From Pseudomonas viridiflava (GTDB lineage Bacteria > Pseudomonadota > Gammaproteobacteria > Pseudomonadales > Pseudomonadaceae): DNA of 64,000 nt. The translations under genes were made by a program, and so were the position numbers. The notes below the pieces were generated by a model. The model was not told the DNA's origin. It ran no database searches and saw only the letters and a program-made list of their open reading frames with translations. The stretch spans positions 372,001 to 436,000 of the forward strand of contig NZ_UUOC01000001.1 in the NCBI RefSeq assembly GCF_900590755.1, read 5' to 3'. Numbering within the stretch: the stretch's first letter is position 1; every line of letters starts with the position of its first letter. Below, piece after piece: positions 1-7,299 of this stretch.

Positions 1-1133
1 TCGGCAATTTCCGCTGTCGAGCGGCTGGTACGCCCCGCCAGTTGCCGAACTTCGTCGGCCACCACCGCAAAGCCTCGGCCCTGATCGCCCGCCCGCGCGG
101 CTTCAATGGCGGCATTGAGGGCCAGCAAGTTGGTCTGATCTGCTATCCCGCGAATCGTATTGACGATGGCGGTGATCTGTTCGGAGCGCTCACCCAGTTG
201 ACCGACTAGCCGGGCAGACGCGCCTATGTTGTCGGCTATCTGGCGCATCTCCAGGGCAGTTTCCTGAATGACCTGGGCACCCTGCTCGGCTACTTTTTCG
301 GTCTCCGCAGAAATATGGTACGCCCGGGACGCACCGCGCGAGTCCTCTTCAAAGCGCTCAACGCGTTCGGTGATATCGCTGGCGAACTTGATGACCTTGA
401 CCAACTTACCGTCAGCGTCATAGACCGGGTTATAGGTCGCTTCCAGCCACACTATCCGTCCGTTCTTACCAATACGTTTGAACTGACCACCAAAAAACTC
501 ACCCGCATTCAATCGGCGCCAGAAGTCGCTGTATTCGCTGCTATTGACCAGGCTTGGCTCGCAGAACAAGCGGTGATGCTTACCCTTAAGGTCGTTCAGG
601 TTGTAGCCCATGGTGTGGAGAAAGTTATCGTTGGCCGAGACAATATTGCCGGCGAGATCAAACTCAATAACCGCCATTGCGCGATCCAGTGCGGCTAGTT
701 TGCCCTGAGTCAGCGCTTCCTGAGTGACCTTTTCAGTCACGTCCAGCGCGTATTTGACGATCCTCAGTACTTGGCCACGCTCATCGAGCACCGGGTTGTA
801 ACTGGCTTCAAGCCAGACATTCTGTCCCGACGCGTTGATTCGCTGGAACGTACCAGAGACGAATTTACCAGCCCGTAGTTGCGACCAGAACTGGCTGTAA
901 TCGGCGCTGCGAATCAATGCAGAGGAGCAGAAGTCGAGATGCGATTTACCGAGCAATTGCTCGGCGCGGTAGCCCATTGCAATTAGAAAGTTGTCATTGG
1001 CCCGAAGTACTTTGCCGTCCAGGTCAAACTCGACCACCGCCATGGAGCGACCCAGAGCTTCAATCAATCCCTTATAGCCCGTGACTTCAGCCGTCCTGGC
1101 CGCCAGTTCATCTTTAAGCGATTTATTGAACAT
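1..1133 (-). CDS. Soluble PAS-PAS methyl-accepting chemotaxis transducer, BdlA-like (partial at window edge)
   Basis: Runs leftwards off base 1; 377 codons are visible. It would relay a redox or energy signal to the CheA/CheW machinery. Two tandem PAS repeats (about residues 25-135 and 147-257) share an 'EFDLxG..ANDNFL..MGY' core and a 'WLEAxYNPV' second half. A methyl-accepting signalling domain follows from about 258 and reaches the hairpin tip ([15 protein letters not shown] near 332-346). There is no signal peptide or membrane segment, so it is cytoplasmic. Two PAS domains without HAMP or transmembrane segments is the architecture of P. aeruginosa BdlA (about 417 residues), so roughly 40 residues lie outside the window. 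The ATG at 1133 has GAGGG 7 bases upstream. An Aer-like aerotaxis role is an alternative; the BdlA biofilm-dispersal role is inference from architecture only. Confidence 0.88.
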   Translation of the reverse strand, partial: MFNKSLKDELAARTAEVTGYKGLIEALGRSMAVVEFDLDGKVLRANDNFLIAMGYRAEQLLGKSHLDFCSSALIRSADYSQFWSQLRAGKFVSGTFQRINASGQNVWLEASYNPVLDERGQVLRIVKYALDVTEKVTQEALTQGKLAALDRAMAVIEFDLAGNIVSANDNFLHTMGYNLNDLKGKHHRLFCEPSLVNSSEYSDFWRRLNAGEFFGGQFKRIGKNGRIVWLEATYNPVYDADGKLVKVIKFASDITERVERFEEDSRGASRAYHISAETEKVAEQGAQVIQETALEMRQIADNIGASARLVGQLGERSEQITAIVNTIRGIADQTNLLALNAAIEAARAGDQGRGFAVVADEVRQLAGRTSRSTAEIA

Positions 1134-1177
1134 GAACGAACCCTCAGTGCTACCGCCAACGAATACATCTGCAACAG

Positions 1178-1204
1178 GTATCGGCTGAAAAAATCGCAAC
1201 TGAA
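1178..1204 (-). promoter_or_regulatory. Candidate FliA (sigma-28) promoter of the chemotaxis transducer
   Basis: On the minus strand, TTCAGTTG, 11 bases, then GCCGATAC. The flagellar sigma-28 consensus is TAAAGTTT-N11-GCCGATAA: 7 of 8 bases match in the -10 box, 5 of 8 in the -35 box, and the spacing is exact. Transcription would begin about 35-40 bases before the ATG at 1133, which suits control with the motility regulon. Confidence 0.65.
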
Positions 1205-1255
1205 TTGCGCAAGTCATAATTATGTTTTGACGTCAATAAACTGATTGTGAAAAAC

Positions 1256-1281
1256 GTAAAAACCCGACGCGAGCGTCGGGT
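1256..1281 (-). terminator. Rho-independent terminator for leftward transcription, with no recognised gene in front of it
   Basis: The stem ACCCGACG/CGTCGGGT with loop CGAG (1262-1281) is followed on the minus strand by TTTTTACG and a second T run. It stops transcripts coming from higher coordinates, yet the next gene to the right is on the plus strand. It may insulate the chemotaxis promoter just below it, or mark the end of a lost or very small gene. Confidence 0.7.
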
Positions 1282-1512
1282 CAAGGTGACCAGCAGGGTT
1301 CCAGTCCGTGGGCTGCCGTACAGACGGTGCCGTCGCGCCAGGCTACGACACGGGGTAGAGATTGCTGATGGCTTTGGGCCCGGATCTGGTTCGGGGCTCG
1401 CATCGCAGAGTAGCACCAGCTACTTGAATCAGGACGACAGTCGTTGTGCTCATCATTTGTGCTTTTTTGTTGCGGTGTTAGCCGACCCCACGAACTTCGC
1501 CAGATCCTGCAT
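1282..1512. other. Spacer between terminator and AraC gene, no gene recognised
   Basis: Short open frames exist on both strands (for example minus 1281-1559), but none has a convincing ribosome site or a recognisable product. The promoter of the AraC-type gene should lie here; I could not identify it with confidence. Confidence 0.4.
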
Positions 1513-2526
1513 TTGCAAACTACTTCCAGTGAGCTGATCAGCGAGTTGCTAATTGGCATGCGCCTTTACGGCGTGCAATTTCGCAGAATAGAAATCCCAG
1601 AGGCCCTGGGGGTTGGCTTGAGCAACGAAATGGGTCGCGCACAGTTTCATTTCGTCGGACGTGGGCCAGTCTGGCTACGCAGCCCGGGCGCAGATCTGTA
1701 TAGGCTCGATACCGGAGATGCAGTGCTCATCCCCCGTGGAGGGCCTCATGTCGTGTTGTCCTCTGAAGACACGCTTGTTTCAAAAGTACAGCCGCTTGTC
1801 CTGGACGCTGTGATTGAGGATAAACGCCGCGAACAGCTCACCGCCGATGAGAAGAGCGCGCAGCAAGATGTGGTTATCTTCAGTTGCTGCATGGAGCTGG
1901 AACTCGGCGGGATGCAGCCTCTCGTCGCTGCGATGCCGGAGGTTTTGCTGGTGAGTACCCTCCTGGAGACGTCACCCGAGATCCGCCCCTTGCTCGGCGC
2001 AATGGAGCGGGAATCGCTTACACGACAACCTGGGCACATAGGCATTCTGGCGCGGCTTGCCGAAGTCGTTGCCGCGCTCATCGTACGAAGCTGGGTGGCC
2101 GACGGATGCGGCAGCGCTACTGGCTGGTTGAGTGCGTTACAAGATCCTCAACTGGGCAGGGCTATCCTCATGATGCACCAGCATCCCGGTAAAAATTGGA
2201 CGGTGGCGACGCTTGCGAAAGAGGCCAATCAGTCTCGGTCAGTGTTTGCGCAGCGCTTTCTTCTGGCGACAGGCGTTTCTCCACTTCGATACCTGACAGA
2301 CTTGAGAATGCGTTTGGCTGTTCTTGGTTTGAGCCGGGATCATCAACCTGTAGAAGCCGTCGCAAGCCAGCTGGGGTACGGATCATTGGCCGCCTTCAGC
2401 CGAGCTTTCAAACGGTCGGTGGGCTTGTCTCCAGGTGCTGTCCGTGCAACGAACATTGGAGCTGGTCAGACAAAAGCAGAAAATGTTGGTTATGCCGCCC
2501 CCTCCCTCGCGGCAAAAACTCGATAA
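1513..2526 (+). CDS. AraC-family transcriptional regulator with N-terminal cupin sensor
   Basis: Helix-turn-helix regulator of about 337 residues. The N-terminal half is a cupin-6-type sensing domain ('ALGVGLSNEMGRAQFHFV', then 'LDTGDAVLIPRGGPHVV'). The last 100 residues hold the two AraC helix-turn-helix motifs ('WTVATLAKEANQSRSVFAQR', 'VEAVASQLGYGSLAAFSRAF' and a following 'GLSPGAVR'). The open frame extends up to a TTG at 1444, but that extension is cysteine-rich and unlike the family. I prefer the TTG at 1513; the first ATG is at 1558. Regulators of this type usually act on an adjacent reductase or dehydrogenase, but none is adjacent here apart from the convergent phosphatase gene. Its target is unknown. 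Confidence 0.85.
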   Translation: MQTTSSELISELLIGMRLYGVQFRRIEIPEALGVGLSNEMGRAQFHFVGRGPVWLRSPGADLYRLDTGDAVLIPRGGPHVVLSSEDTLVSKVQPLVLDAVIEDKRREQLTADEKSAQQDVVIFSCCMELELGGMQPLVAAMPEVLLVSTLLETSPEIRPLLGAMERESLTRQPGHIGILARLAEVVAALIVRSWVADGCGSATGWLSALQDPQLGRAILMMHQHPGKNWTVATLAKEANQSRSVFAQRFLLATGVSPLRYLTDLRMRLAVLGLSRDHQPVEAVASQLGYGSLAAFSRAFKRSVGLSPGAVRATNIGAGQTKAENVGYAAPSLAAKTR

Positions 2527-2640
2527 TTTCGCTGGCCCGCTGCATCGGAAGACGGGGCAGCACGTCCTTCTTTATGTTTAAGCATCATGCCCATTGAGCC
2601 GTGCAGATGGTGGGCTAATCTGATCACAGACCGCCGACCC

Positions 2641-3270
2641 TCAAACAGCACTTGCTGAGCGGATTATCCAGGCATCATCGCCTGAATTCCGGTTCAGCAG
2701 GTAGCCACCACCGTTGGGCACGTGGTTTGTGATTTCATAGCCACGCCAGTCGCCCATCGCTCGACCATCAATATCCTTTGGCTTGCGCTCTATCAGCCAC
2801 GCTGCTGCATTGATGAACTGGCCATGGGAGAAAACCGCGATGTCCTGGGCAGGATGCTCTGCAAGTCGATCCAGGAAAGACTGGACTCTCGCTATGAAGT
2901 CCTGGAACGACTCTGCCCCTTGACCGTCCGTGAACGCAGGGTCTGACTTGGTCCAATAGGCTTCGACCCAATTTCGCCTCTGGACAACGGTCGTATTGGC
3001 GCATCGCGTGGGTTCAAGGTAAGTGAATTCGTGGATCGGCCAAGTTTCAAATGGGGTAGCTGGGAAAGCAGTCGCAGTAGCAAGCGCAGTGATCTGGGCT
3101 CTGGAGAACGGCGAGGCAACGATCAGAGCTGGAGCCTTTGTGAAGGACCATGCAACCAGGTGCGCTTGTTCAACACCTTTCGGCGTGAGAGGAATGGTCG
3201 CGTGGTCCACACTGGCGGCCCCGGCATTGGCGGCACTTTCTCCATGGCGAATCAGCCTGACATGCTCCAT
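2641..3270 (-). CDS. Histidine phosphatase family protein (phosphoglycerate-mutase-like)
   Basis: A 209-residue branch-1 histidine phosphatase. The N-terminal 'RLIRHGESAAN' holds the RHG motif whose histidine takes the phosphoryl group. 'VASPFSRAQITA' is the usual second block, and 'IAVFSHGQFI' near residue 145 supplies the second catalytic histidine. No signal peptide is visible, so it should be cytosolic. Members hydrolyse varied phosphoesters (sugar phosphates, cobalamin intermediates, nucleotides), and nothing nearby points to a substrate. It stands alone, convergent with the AraC gene and in tandem after the NmrA-like gene 320 bases upstream. The ribosome site before the ATG at 3270 is weak. 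Confidence 0.85.
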   Translation of the reverse strand: MEHVRLIRHGESAANAGAASVDHATIPLTPKGVEQAHLVAWSFTKAPALIVASPFSRAQITALATATAFPATPFETWPIHEFTYLEPTRCANTTVVQRRNWVEAYWTKSDPAFTDGQGAESFQDFIARVQSFLDRLAEHPAQDIAVFSHGQFINAAAWLIERKPKDIDGRAMGDWRGYEITNHVPNGGGYLLNRNSGDDAWIIRSASAV

Positions 3271-3590
3271 TGACTACTTGCCCGTTCGTATGAGGATGGC
3301 CAACCCGATTACCATGAGCAGTAGAAAGCATGGCGAGGTGCTTTTCGTAGGCATCAATAATGGGTTTCTGAGTTCTTTCATATCTTTAAAGCAAACAACA
3401 ACAACAGCGTCTCAAGTCAGCTGTTACTCCCCTGTCATTACCGCTACCGTTGCCGATACCGGGTCAAGCAATGTATCCCGGCAGGAGCTCCCAGTCACTA
3501 TGGGGCAGGCACCGAGTTTTCCTGCCGTCGAGATTCAGAGCTCAGTCTTCCTGGGTCAGCGGGTAACTTGCCGCCAAATGTCAAGACTCC
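3271..3590. other. Intergenic region of 320 bases, nothing assigned
   Basis: Lies between the start of the histidine phosphatase and the end of the NmrA-like reductase, both leftward. A plus-strand open frame (3023-3610) crosses it but also runs through the phosphatase gene and has no family resemblance. The phosphatase promoter should be here, but I see no clear -35/-10 pair and no strong terminator for the upstream gene. Confidence 0.4.
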
Positions 3591-4526
3591 CTAGCTGCGA
3601 CTCAGATTAGACTGCGCCCATTGTTCCGCGCTGGTGACGGGTAGTCCGTGGATTCGGTGAAATGTCTTCGCGGCATCCCAGGCAACACCCCTTCCCATCG
3701 CGAAAACGGCGCGGTATTTGCGCAGATTATCGTCCGGCGCATCCGCAAGGTCTGCCAGCAACCGCTGCACGCTACGCTCTCTGCGCTCGACCTTCCGCCC
3801 GATCACTCGCTCAAGCAGATCGGCTAGATCACCGTAGGAAAGTGTATCGCCGGCGGTGTAGATAACCTGATTGATGATGCGCGGGTTGTGCAGGACGATG
3901 GCGGCGGTGAGTGTGCCGATATCTTCGGGTGTCGTGACCGTTACTTGAGTGTCCAGGGCGCCCAGAGCGTTGACCTGTCCCGCTGGCAGGTCAACGACCC
4001 CGAAAGCCGGATCGAACAGGAAACTGGTGAACATCCCGGTGGAGATAATCACCCACTCAGTCCGCGATTGAGCACGCAGCAAATCGCGAACATCCAGTTG
4101 CTCGTCGAACAGGTCCTGTGGGCTACCACGGCCAATCAGGTCGTAGTCCACACCGAATTGCCAAGGAATGTAGCGCTTCACACCTGACATGAGTGCAGCT
4201 TCTGTCAGCTTGCGCTGAGTGCCCCGGCCCGCTGCAAACCCGACGCAGCTGATCACCGTATCGAAACGTCCAAACACCACAGCGAGTTCCTCGACGCTGG
4301 CATCGCTGACGTCGCCCACCTCAATGGCCACACCGAGTGCCCTGATCACGTCGATTTCCTGATCTTTTTTGACGGACGAGTTCTGCAAAGTGGCCGGACG
4401 CAGCAGCACGGTAATGCTCGCCGATTCAGTTGATCGGGCAGCCAGTCCTCGCAGCACGGCAAGCCCTAGTTCACCAGCCCCGAGGACTAAAATACGGTGT
4501 TTGACGTTTGAAATAGCAGCCTGCAT
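3591..4526 (-). CDS. NmrA/isoflavone-reductase-like NAD(P)-dependent oxidoreductase
   Basis: A 311-residue atypical short-chain reductase. The glycine motif 'ILVLGAGELG' (residues 12-21) binds NAD(P)H. 'GVAIEVGDVSD' and 'FDTVISCVGF' are typical NmrA-like positions, as is 'KRYIPWQFGVDYD' in the middle. The length and the 'PWQFG' block match the aromatic-alcohol/isoflavone reductase branch, whose members reduce aromatic or enone substrates. It is divergent from an HxlR regulator 47 bases away, the common arrangement for an HxlR-controlled redox enzyme. GAGG stands 6 bases before the ATG. A purely NADPH-sensing role, as in fungal NmrA, is possible but less likely in this setting. Confidence 0.82.
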   Translation of the reverse strand: MQAAISNVKHRILVLGAGELGLAVLRGLAARSTESASITVLLRPATLQNSSVKKDQEIDVIRALGVAIEVGDVSDASVEELAVVFGRFDTVISCVGFAAGRGTQRKLTEAALMSGVKRYIPWQFGVDYDLIGRGSPQDLFDEQLDVRDLLRAQSRTEWVIISTGMFTSFLFDPAFGVVDLPAGQVNALGALDTQVTVTTPEDIGTLTAAIVLHNPRIINQVIYTAGDTLSYGDLADLLERVIGRKVERRERSVQRLLADLADAPDDNLRKYRAVFAMGRGVAWDAAKTFHRIHGLPVTSAEQWAQSNLSRS

Positions 4527-4573
4527 GGTAAGCCTCTTTTTGACTCAATTAACTGGATGCCGGGGATCTTGTC

Positions 4574-5017
4574 ATGGACATCGATGCGCAAAAAGTAGGT
4601 ACATCGGTGATACCGAGCGGTCTGGACGCTCAGGAAATCGTGCGCCTTTCGCAGAACGCATGCCGCGCGCTCAGCGAGGACGAAGATGGTCTGAAGCGCG
4701 ATATCCTGGGGCATTCCGGTAACCGATGGTCACTGGGTGTGGTGCATGCACTGGGCGTAACCAGCCCCCTGCGCCACGCGGAATTACGTCGTCGTCTGCA
4801 CGGTGTCACTCAGCGCATGCTCACTCACACGTTGCGTCAATTGGAACGCGACGGGCTGATCTCACGGCACGACTTTGGCGAGAAGCCTTTGAGGGTTGAG
4901 TACGCCCTGACCGAGCTTGGGATGGGACTGTTAGTGCAGATGATTCCGCTGTGGACGTGGGTGATCGAACAGTCGGAAAGTTTTAACGAGGCACGCAAAC
5001 GTTATGACGAGCGTTGA
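4574..5017 (+). CDS. HxlR-family winged-helix regulator
   Basis: A 147-residue protein. The HxlR domain covers about residues 40-125: 'GNRWSLGVVHALG', 'LRHAELRRRLHGVTQRMLTHTLRQLE', then the wing 'DGLISRHDFGEKPLRVEYALT'. HxlR proteins are dimeric DNA-binding regulators, often repressors responding to electrophiles or aldehydes. Here the conserved N-terminal cysteine just before the first helix, used for thiol sensing in several members, is absent (LGHSGNRW); the only nearby cysteine is at about residue 30 in a longer N-terminus. It is divergent from the NmrA-like reductase, its likely target. The 47-base gap leaves room for a shared operator only. Confidence 0.88.
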   Translation: MDIDAQKVGTSVIPSGLDAQEIVRLSQNACRALSEDEDGLKRDILGHSGNRWSLGVVHALGVTSPLRHAELRRRLHGVTQRMLTHTLRQLERDGLISRHDFGEKPLRVEYALTELGMGLLVQMIPLWTWVIEQSESFNEARKRYDER

Positions 5018-5083
5018 TATCCACCCATTCCACCTCTGGAAGAAGGCCGCGCGATGCGAAACCTCCCGTGCAAAGCGTATTTC

Positions 5084-5950
5084 TCAAGGCCTTAGCTCCA
5101 CGTTGTTAGCAAAAGACTCAGCAAAATAATCCATGACAGCGCGCACTATTGCTGAACGTTTCATGTCCCGGTGGGTGACTAACCAGAGTTCACGAGAAAA
5201 TGACATCCCATTGTGTTCCAGCTTGATTAGCCCCGGGTCTGCATCACCTATGAAGCGAGGAAGACCGGCCACTCCCACACCCGATCGGGCGGCAACCATA
5301 TGACTACTGATGTCGCTAAGTTCACACGCAACTTGGCGGCTGCCTGCAATCTCTAGCAGCCACTTTTGCTGGGGCATATCGGAAAACTCTCGTTCATAGG
5401 CGATGAAAGCCCAGTTCTCCGGTACTGAAAGATCCGGGTAAGTACGGCTCGCGTATAGATCAAAGCACATCTTTCCAACCCGTCGAGCGACGTTGCTCGG
5501 CTCGGTTGGCCGCACGTGCCGGACGGCGATATCCGCTTCACCGCGACTTAAAGAAACCTGGTGCGCGTGCGCGCTGATGGATAACTGAATCTGCGGATAC
5601 TTCTGACGGAAATCAAACAAGAGTGGCGCGATGAAATGCGTTGCCAACACAGGGGATGTGCTTAACGTCACTCGCCCACTCAACGACACCTGCCGGGCCT
5701 TTACATGCCGAGTGACATCGAACGCGGCGCTCTCCATGCGCCGTGCCTGTTCAACAGTCAGCAGGCCCGCTGCCGTCAATCGGCATGAACGTGGCAAACG
5801 CTCGACCAAAGGCGTTTGCAATTGAGCCTCAAGCGCCGCGACTCGTCGGCCGACTGTCGCGTGGTCCACTCCCAATTCCCGCGCTGCACCGGACAGCGTC
5901 CCGGATTTTGCCACGGCCAAAAGATGACGCATGTTTTCCCAATCAAACAT
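5084..5950 (-). CDS. LysR-family transcriptional regulator
   Basis: A 288-residue LysR protein. The N-terminal winged helix ('LAVAKSGTLSGAARELGVDHATVGRRVAALEAQL') is followed by a LysR substrate-binding domain from about residue 90 ('RVTLSTSPVLATHFIAPLL'). The 'DHATVGRR' recognition helix is that of the branch that often controls divergent quinone or aldehyde reductases. The neighbour is a divergent quinone oxidoreductase 118 bases away, with an interrupted palindrome in the gap (5964-5986). The inducer cannot be deduced. Confidence 0.9.
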   Translation of the reverse strand: MFDWENMRHLLAVAKSGTLSGAARELGVDHATVGRRVAALEAQLQTPLVERLPRSCRLTAAGLLTVEQARRMESAAFDVTRHVKARQVSLSGRVTLSTSPVLATHFIAPLLFDFRQKYPQIQLSISAHAHQVSLSRGEADIAVRHVRPTEPSNVARRVGKMCFDLYASRTYPDLSVPENWAFIAYEREFSDMPQQKWLLEIAGSRQVACELSDISSHMVAARSGVGVAGLPRFIGDADPGLIKLEHNGMSFSRELWLVTHRDMKRSAIVRAVMDYFAESFANNVELRP

Positions 5951-5963
5951 CGGTGCAAATTCT

Positions 5964-5986
5964 CACATTAGCGTTGCGCATATGTG
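5964..5986. promoter_or_regulatory. Candidate LysR operator between the regulator and quinone oxidoreductase genes
   Basis: Interrupted palindrome CACAT-N13-ATGTG, with partial inner symmetry GCG/CGC. Its place just upstream of the regulator start and before the oxidoreductase promoter region fits a LysR-type box. Assigned from symmetry and position only. Confidence 0.4.
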
Positions 5987-6068
5987 GAATTTACACGATA
6001 GGCGCACAGCGCCTAGCCTTTATTTGCGAACTGAAACCTGGATTAGCCTGTAAGGGAGCAACAAAGAA

Positions 6069-7043
6069 ATGAATCTTGCCATGGCGATGACCCGCACCGG
6101 TGACCCGGATGTCTTGCAACCCATTGACGTCAAGGTCGCAAGCCCCGGGCCACTTGAAGTGCTCGTCGCCCAATCGGTGATTGGCGTCAATTTCGTCGAT
6201 ACCTACTTTCGCACCGGCCTTTATCCGGTTGCGAGGTTCCCTGCCGTTCTCGGTTTCGAAGGCGCCGGTGTCGTGGTTGATATCGGTAAGGAAGTAAGAC
6301 ATCTACGACCCGGCGACCGCGTTGCCTATACCGGCGGAGCGCTCGGAGCGTATACGGAGTCGCGGCTGCTCCCCGAGAGCCGACTGGTGAAACTCCCGGA
6401 CGAGGTGTCTTTCGAGGTGGCTGGCAGTTCCATGCTACGCGGGCTCACCGCGCATATGCTCTTACGCAAAGTTCATACGACCAAGCCCGGCGACTGGATT
6501 CTCGTCCATGCAGCAGCTGGGGGCTTGGGGCACATTGTAATTCGCTGGGCTAAACGGCTTGGTGCGAATGTCATCGGCACGGTTGGCTCGGTTGGAAAGG
6601 TGGCGCTTGCTCGCCAGGCTGGTGCCGATTTTGTGCTGTTGCATCCGGATGGCGACTGGGCAGAAGAAGCCGTGCGCTTGTCAGATGGAAAAGGCGTTCA
6701 TCTCGCAATCGATGGCATCGGAGGCGGCATGCTGAGCCAATCACTGAGCGTCGTCCGACCATTTGGAACTGTCGCCAGCCTGGGTCAGCCTGCCGGACCG
6801 ATACCGCCAGTGCGGGTCGAAGATCTAGGCTTCGCCCGCTCTATTTCTCTCACACGACCAAGCTCTCTGCTGTACGCAAATCACCCACAGCTCTACAAAT
6901 CCGGAACCGATGAGTTACTGGAAATATTGGTGGACGGCATGGTCACAGCGATCGGCGCGCGCTATCCGCTCATCGATGCTGCAAGGGCTCATGCCGACCT
7001 GGAATCAGGCAGGACAACGGGAAGTTTGATCCTCACGGTGTGA
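6069..7043 (+). CDS. NADPH:quinone oxidoreductase, zinc-free MDR family
   Basis: A 324-residue medium-chain reductase. The N-terminal GroES-like fold ('VAQSVIGVNFVDTYFRTGLYP', 'PAVLGFEGAGVV') leads into a Rossmann domain with 'VHAAAGGLGHIVIRWAKRLGANVIGTVGS' (residues 141-169), the QOR NADPH-binding signature. The 'NFxDTYxRxGLYP' block is diagnostic of quinone oxidoreductase and no zinc-ligand cysteines are seen. It would reduce quinones or related enones with NADPH. Transcribed away from a LysR gene that probably regulates it. The name qor is commonly given to this family, but several paralogues exist in Pseudomonas, so I leave the symbol empty. Confidence 0.88.
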   Translation: MNLAMAMTRTGDPDVLQPIDVKVASPGPLEVLVAQSVIGVNFVDTYFRTGLYPVARFPAVLGFEGAGVVVDIGKEVRHLRPGDRVAYTGGALGAYTESRLLPESRLVKLPDEVSFEVAGSSMLRGLTAHMLLRKVHTTKPGDWILVHAAAGGLGHIVIRWAKRLGANVIGTVGSVGKVALARQAGADFVLLHPDGDWAEEAVRLSDGKGVHLAIDGIGGGMLSQSLSVVRPFGTVASLGQPAGPIPPVRVEDLGFARSISLTRPSSLLYANHPQLYKSGTDELLEILVDGMVTAIGARYPLIDAARAHADLESGRTTGSLILTV

Positions 7044-7296
7044 CAGCGGGATAAAACGTTGCTCGGATTTGGCGCTTCAGGTGCACTATCCGACAGCCCA
7101 TCATCGTCAAGAAAACCGCTATAAACCCCTCGACTCTAAGGCCCGGGTGTACTGCTGCATGTCCCGCTTGGCGATTAGATGGATCGCCGAAAGCCTGGAT
7201 CCTGGAGAATGCCAGCCCTTCCAGGCACGCCCGCAGCGCCTTGATGAGATGATCGACCTCAGTGTCGGACATGAACCGGGCAATCAGCGCCTTCAA
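7033..7296 (-). pseudogene. Open frame directly after the HutF stop, possible gene remnant
   Basis: The HutF frame stays open for about 88 codons after its TGA at 7300-7302, with a TTG at 7296 as the only early start. The first part ('ALIARFMSDTEVDHLIKALRACLEGL') resembles the C-terminal helix of a PLP-dependent transferase; the remainder resembles nothing I know and overlaps the end of the oxidoreductase gene by 11 bases. It could be a decayed C-terminus or chance. Confidence 0.25.
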
Positions 7297-7299
7297 GAC

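Noticed and set aside
1281..1559. Minus-strand frame of 92 codons ending next to the orphan terminator
   Set aside because: Cys/Trp/Ser-rich with no start signal or family resemblance, and it overlaps the AraC start; noted only because of the terminator.
3023..3610. Plus-strand frame of 195 codons that could be a gene between two leftward genes
   Set aside because: Overlaps the first third of the histidine phosphatase gene, has no ribosome site and no recognisable motif.
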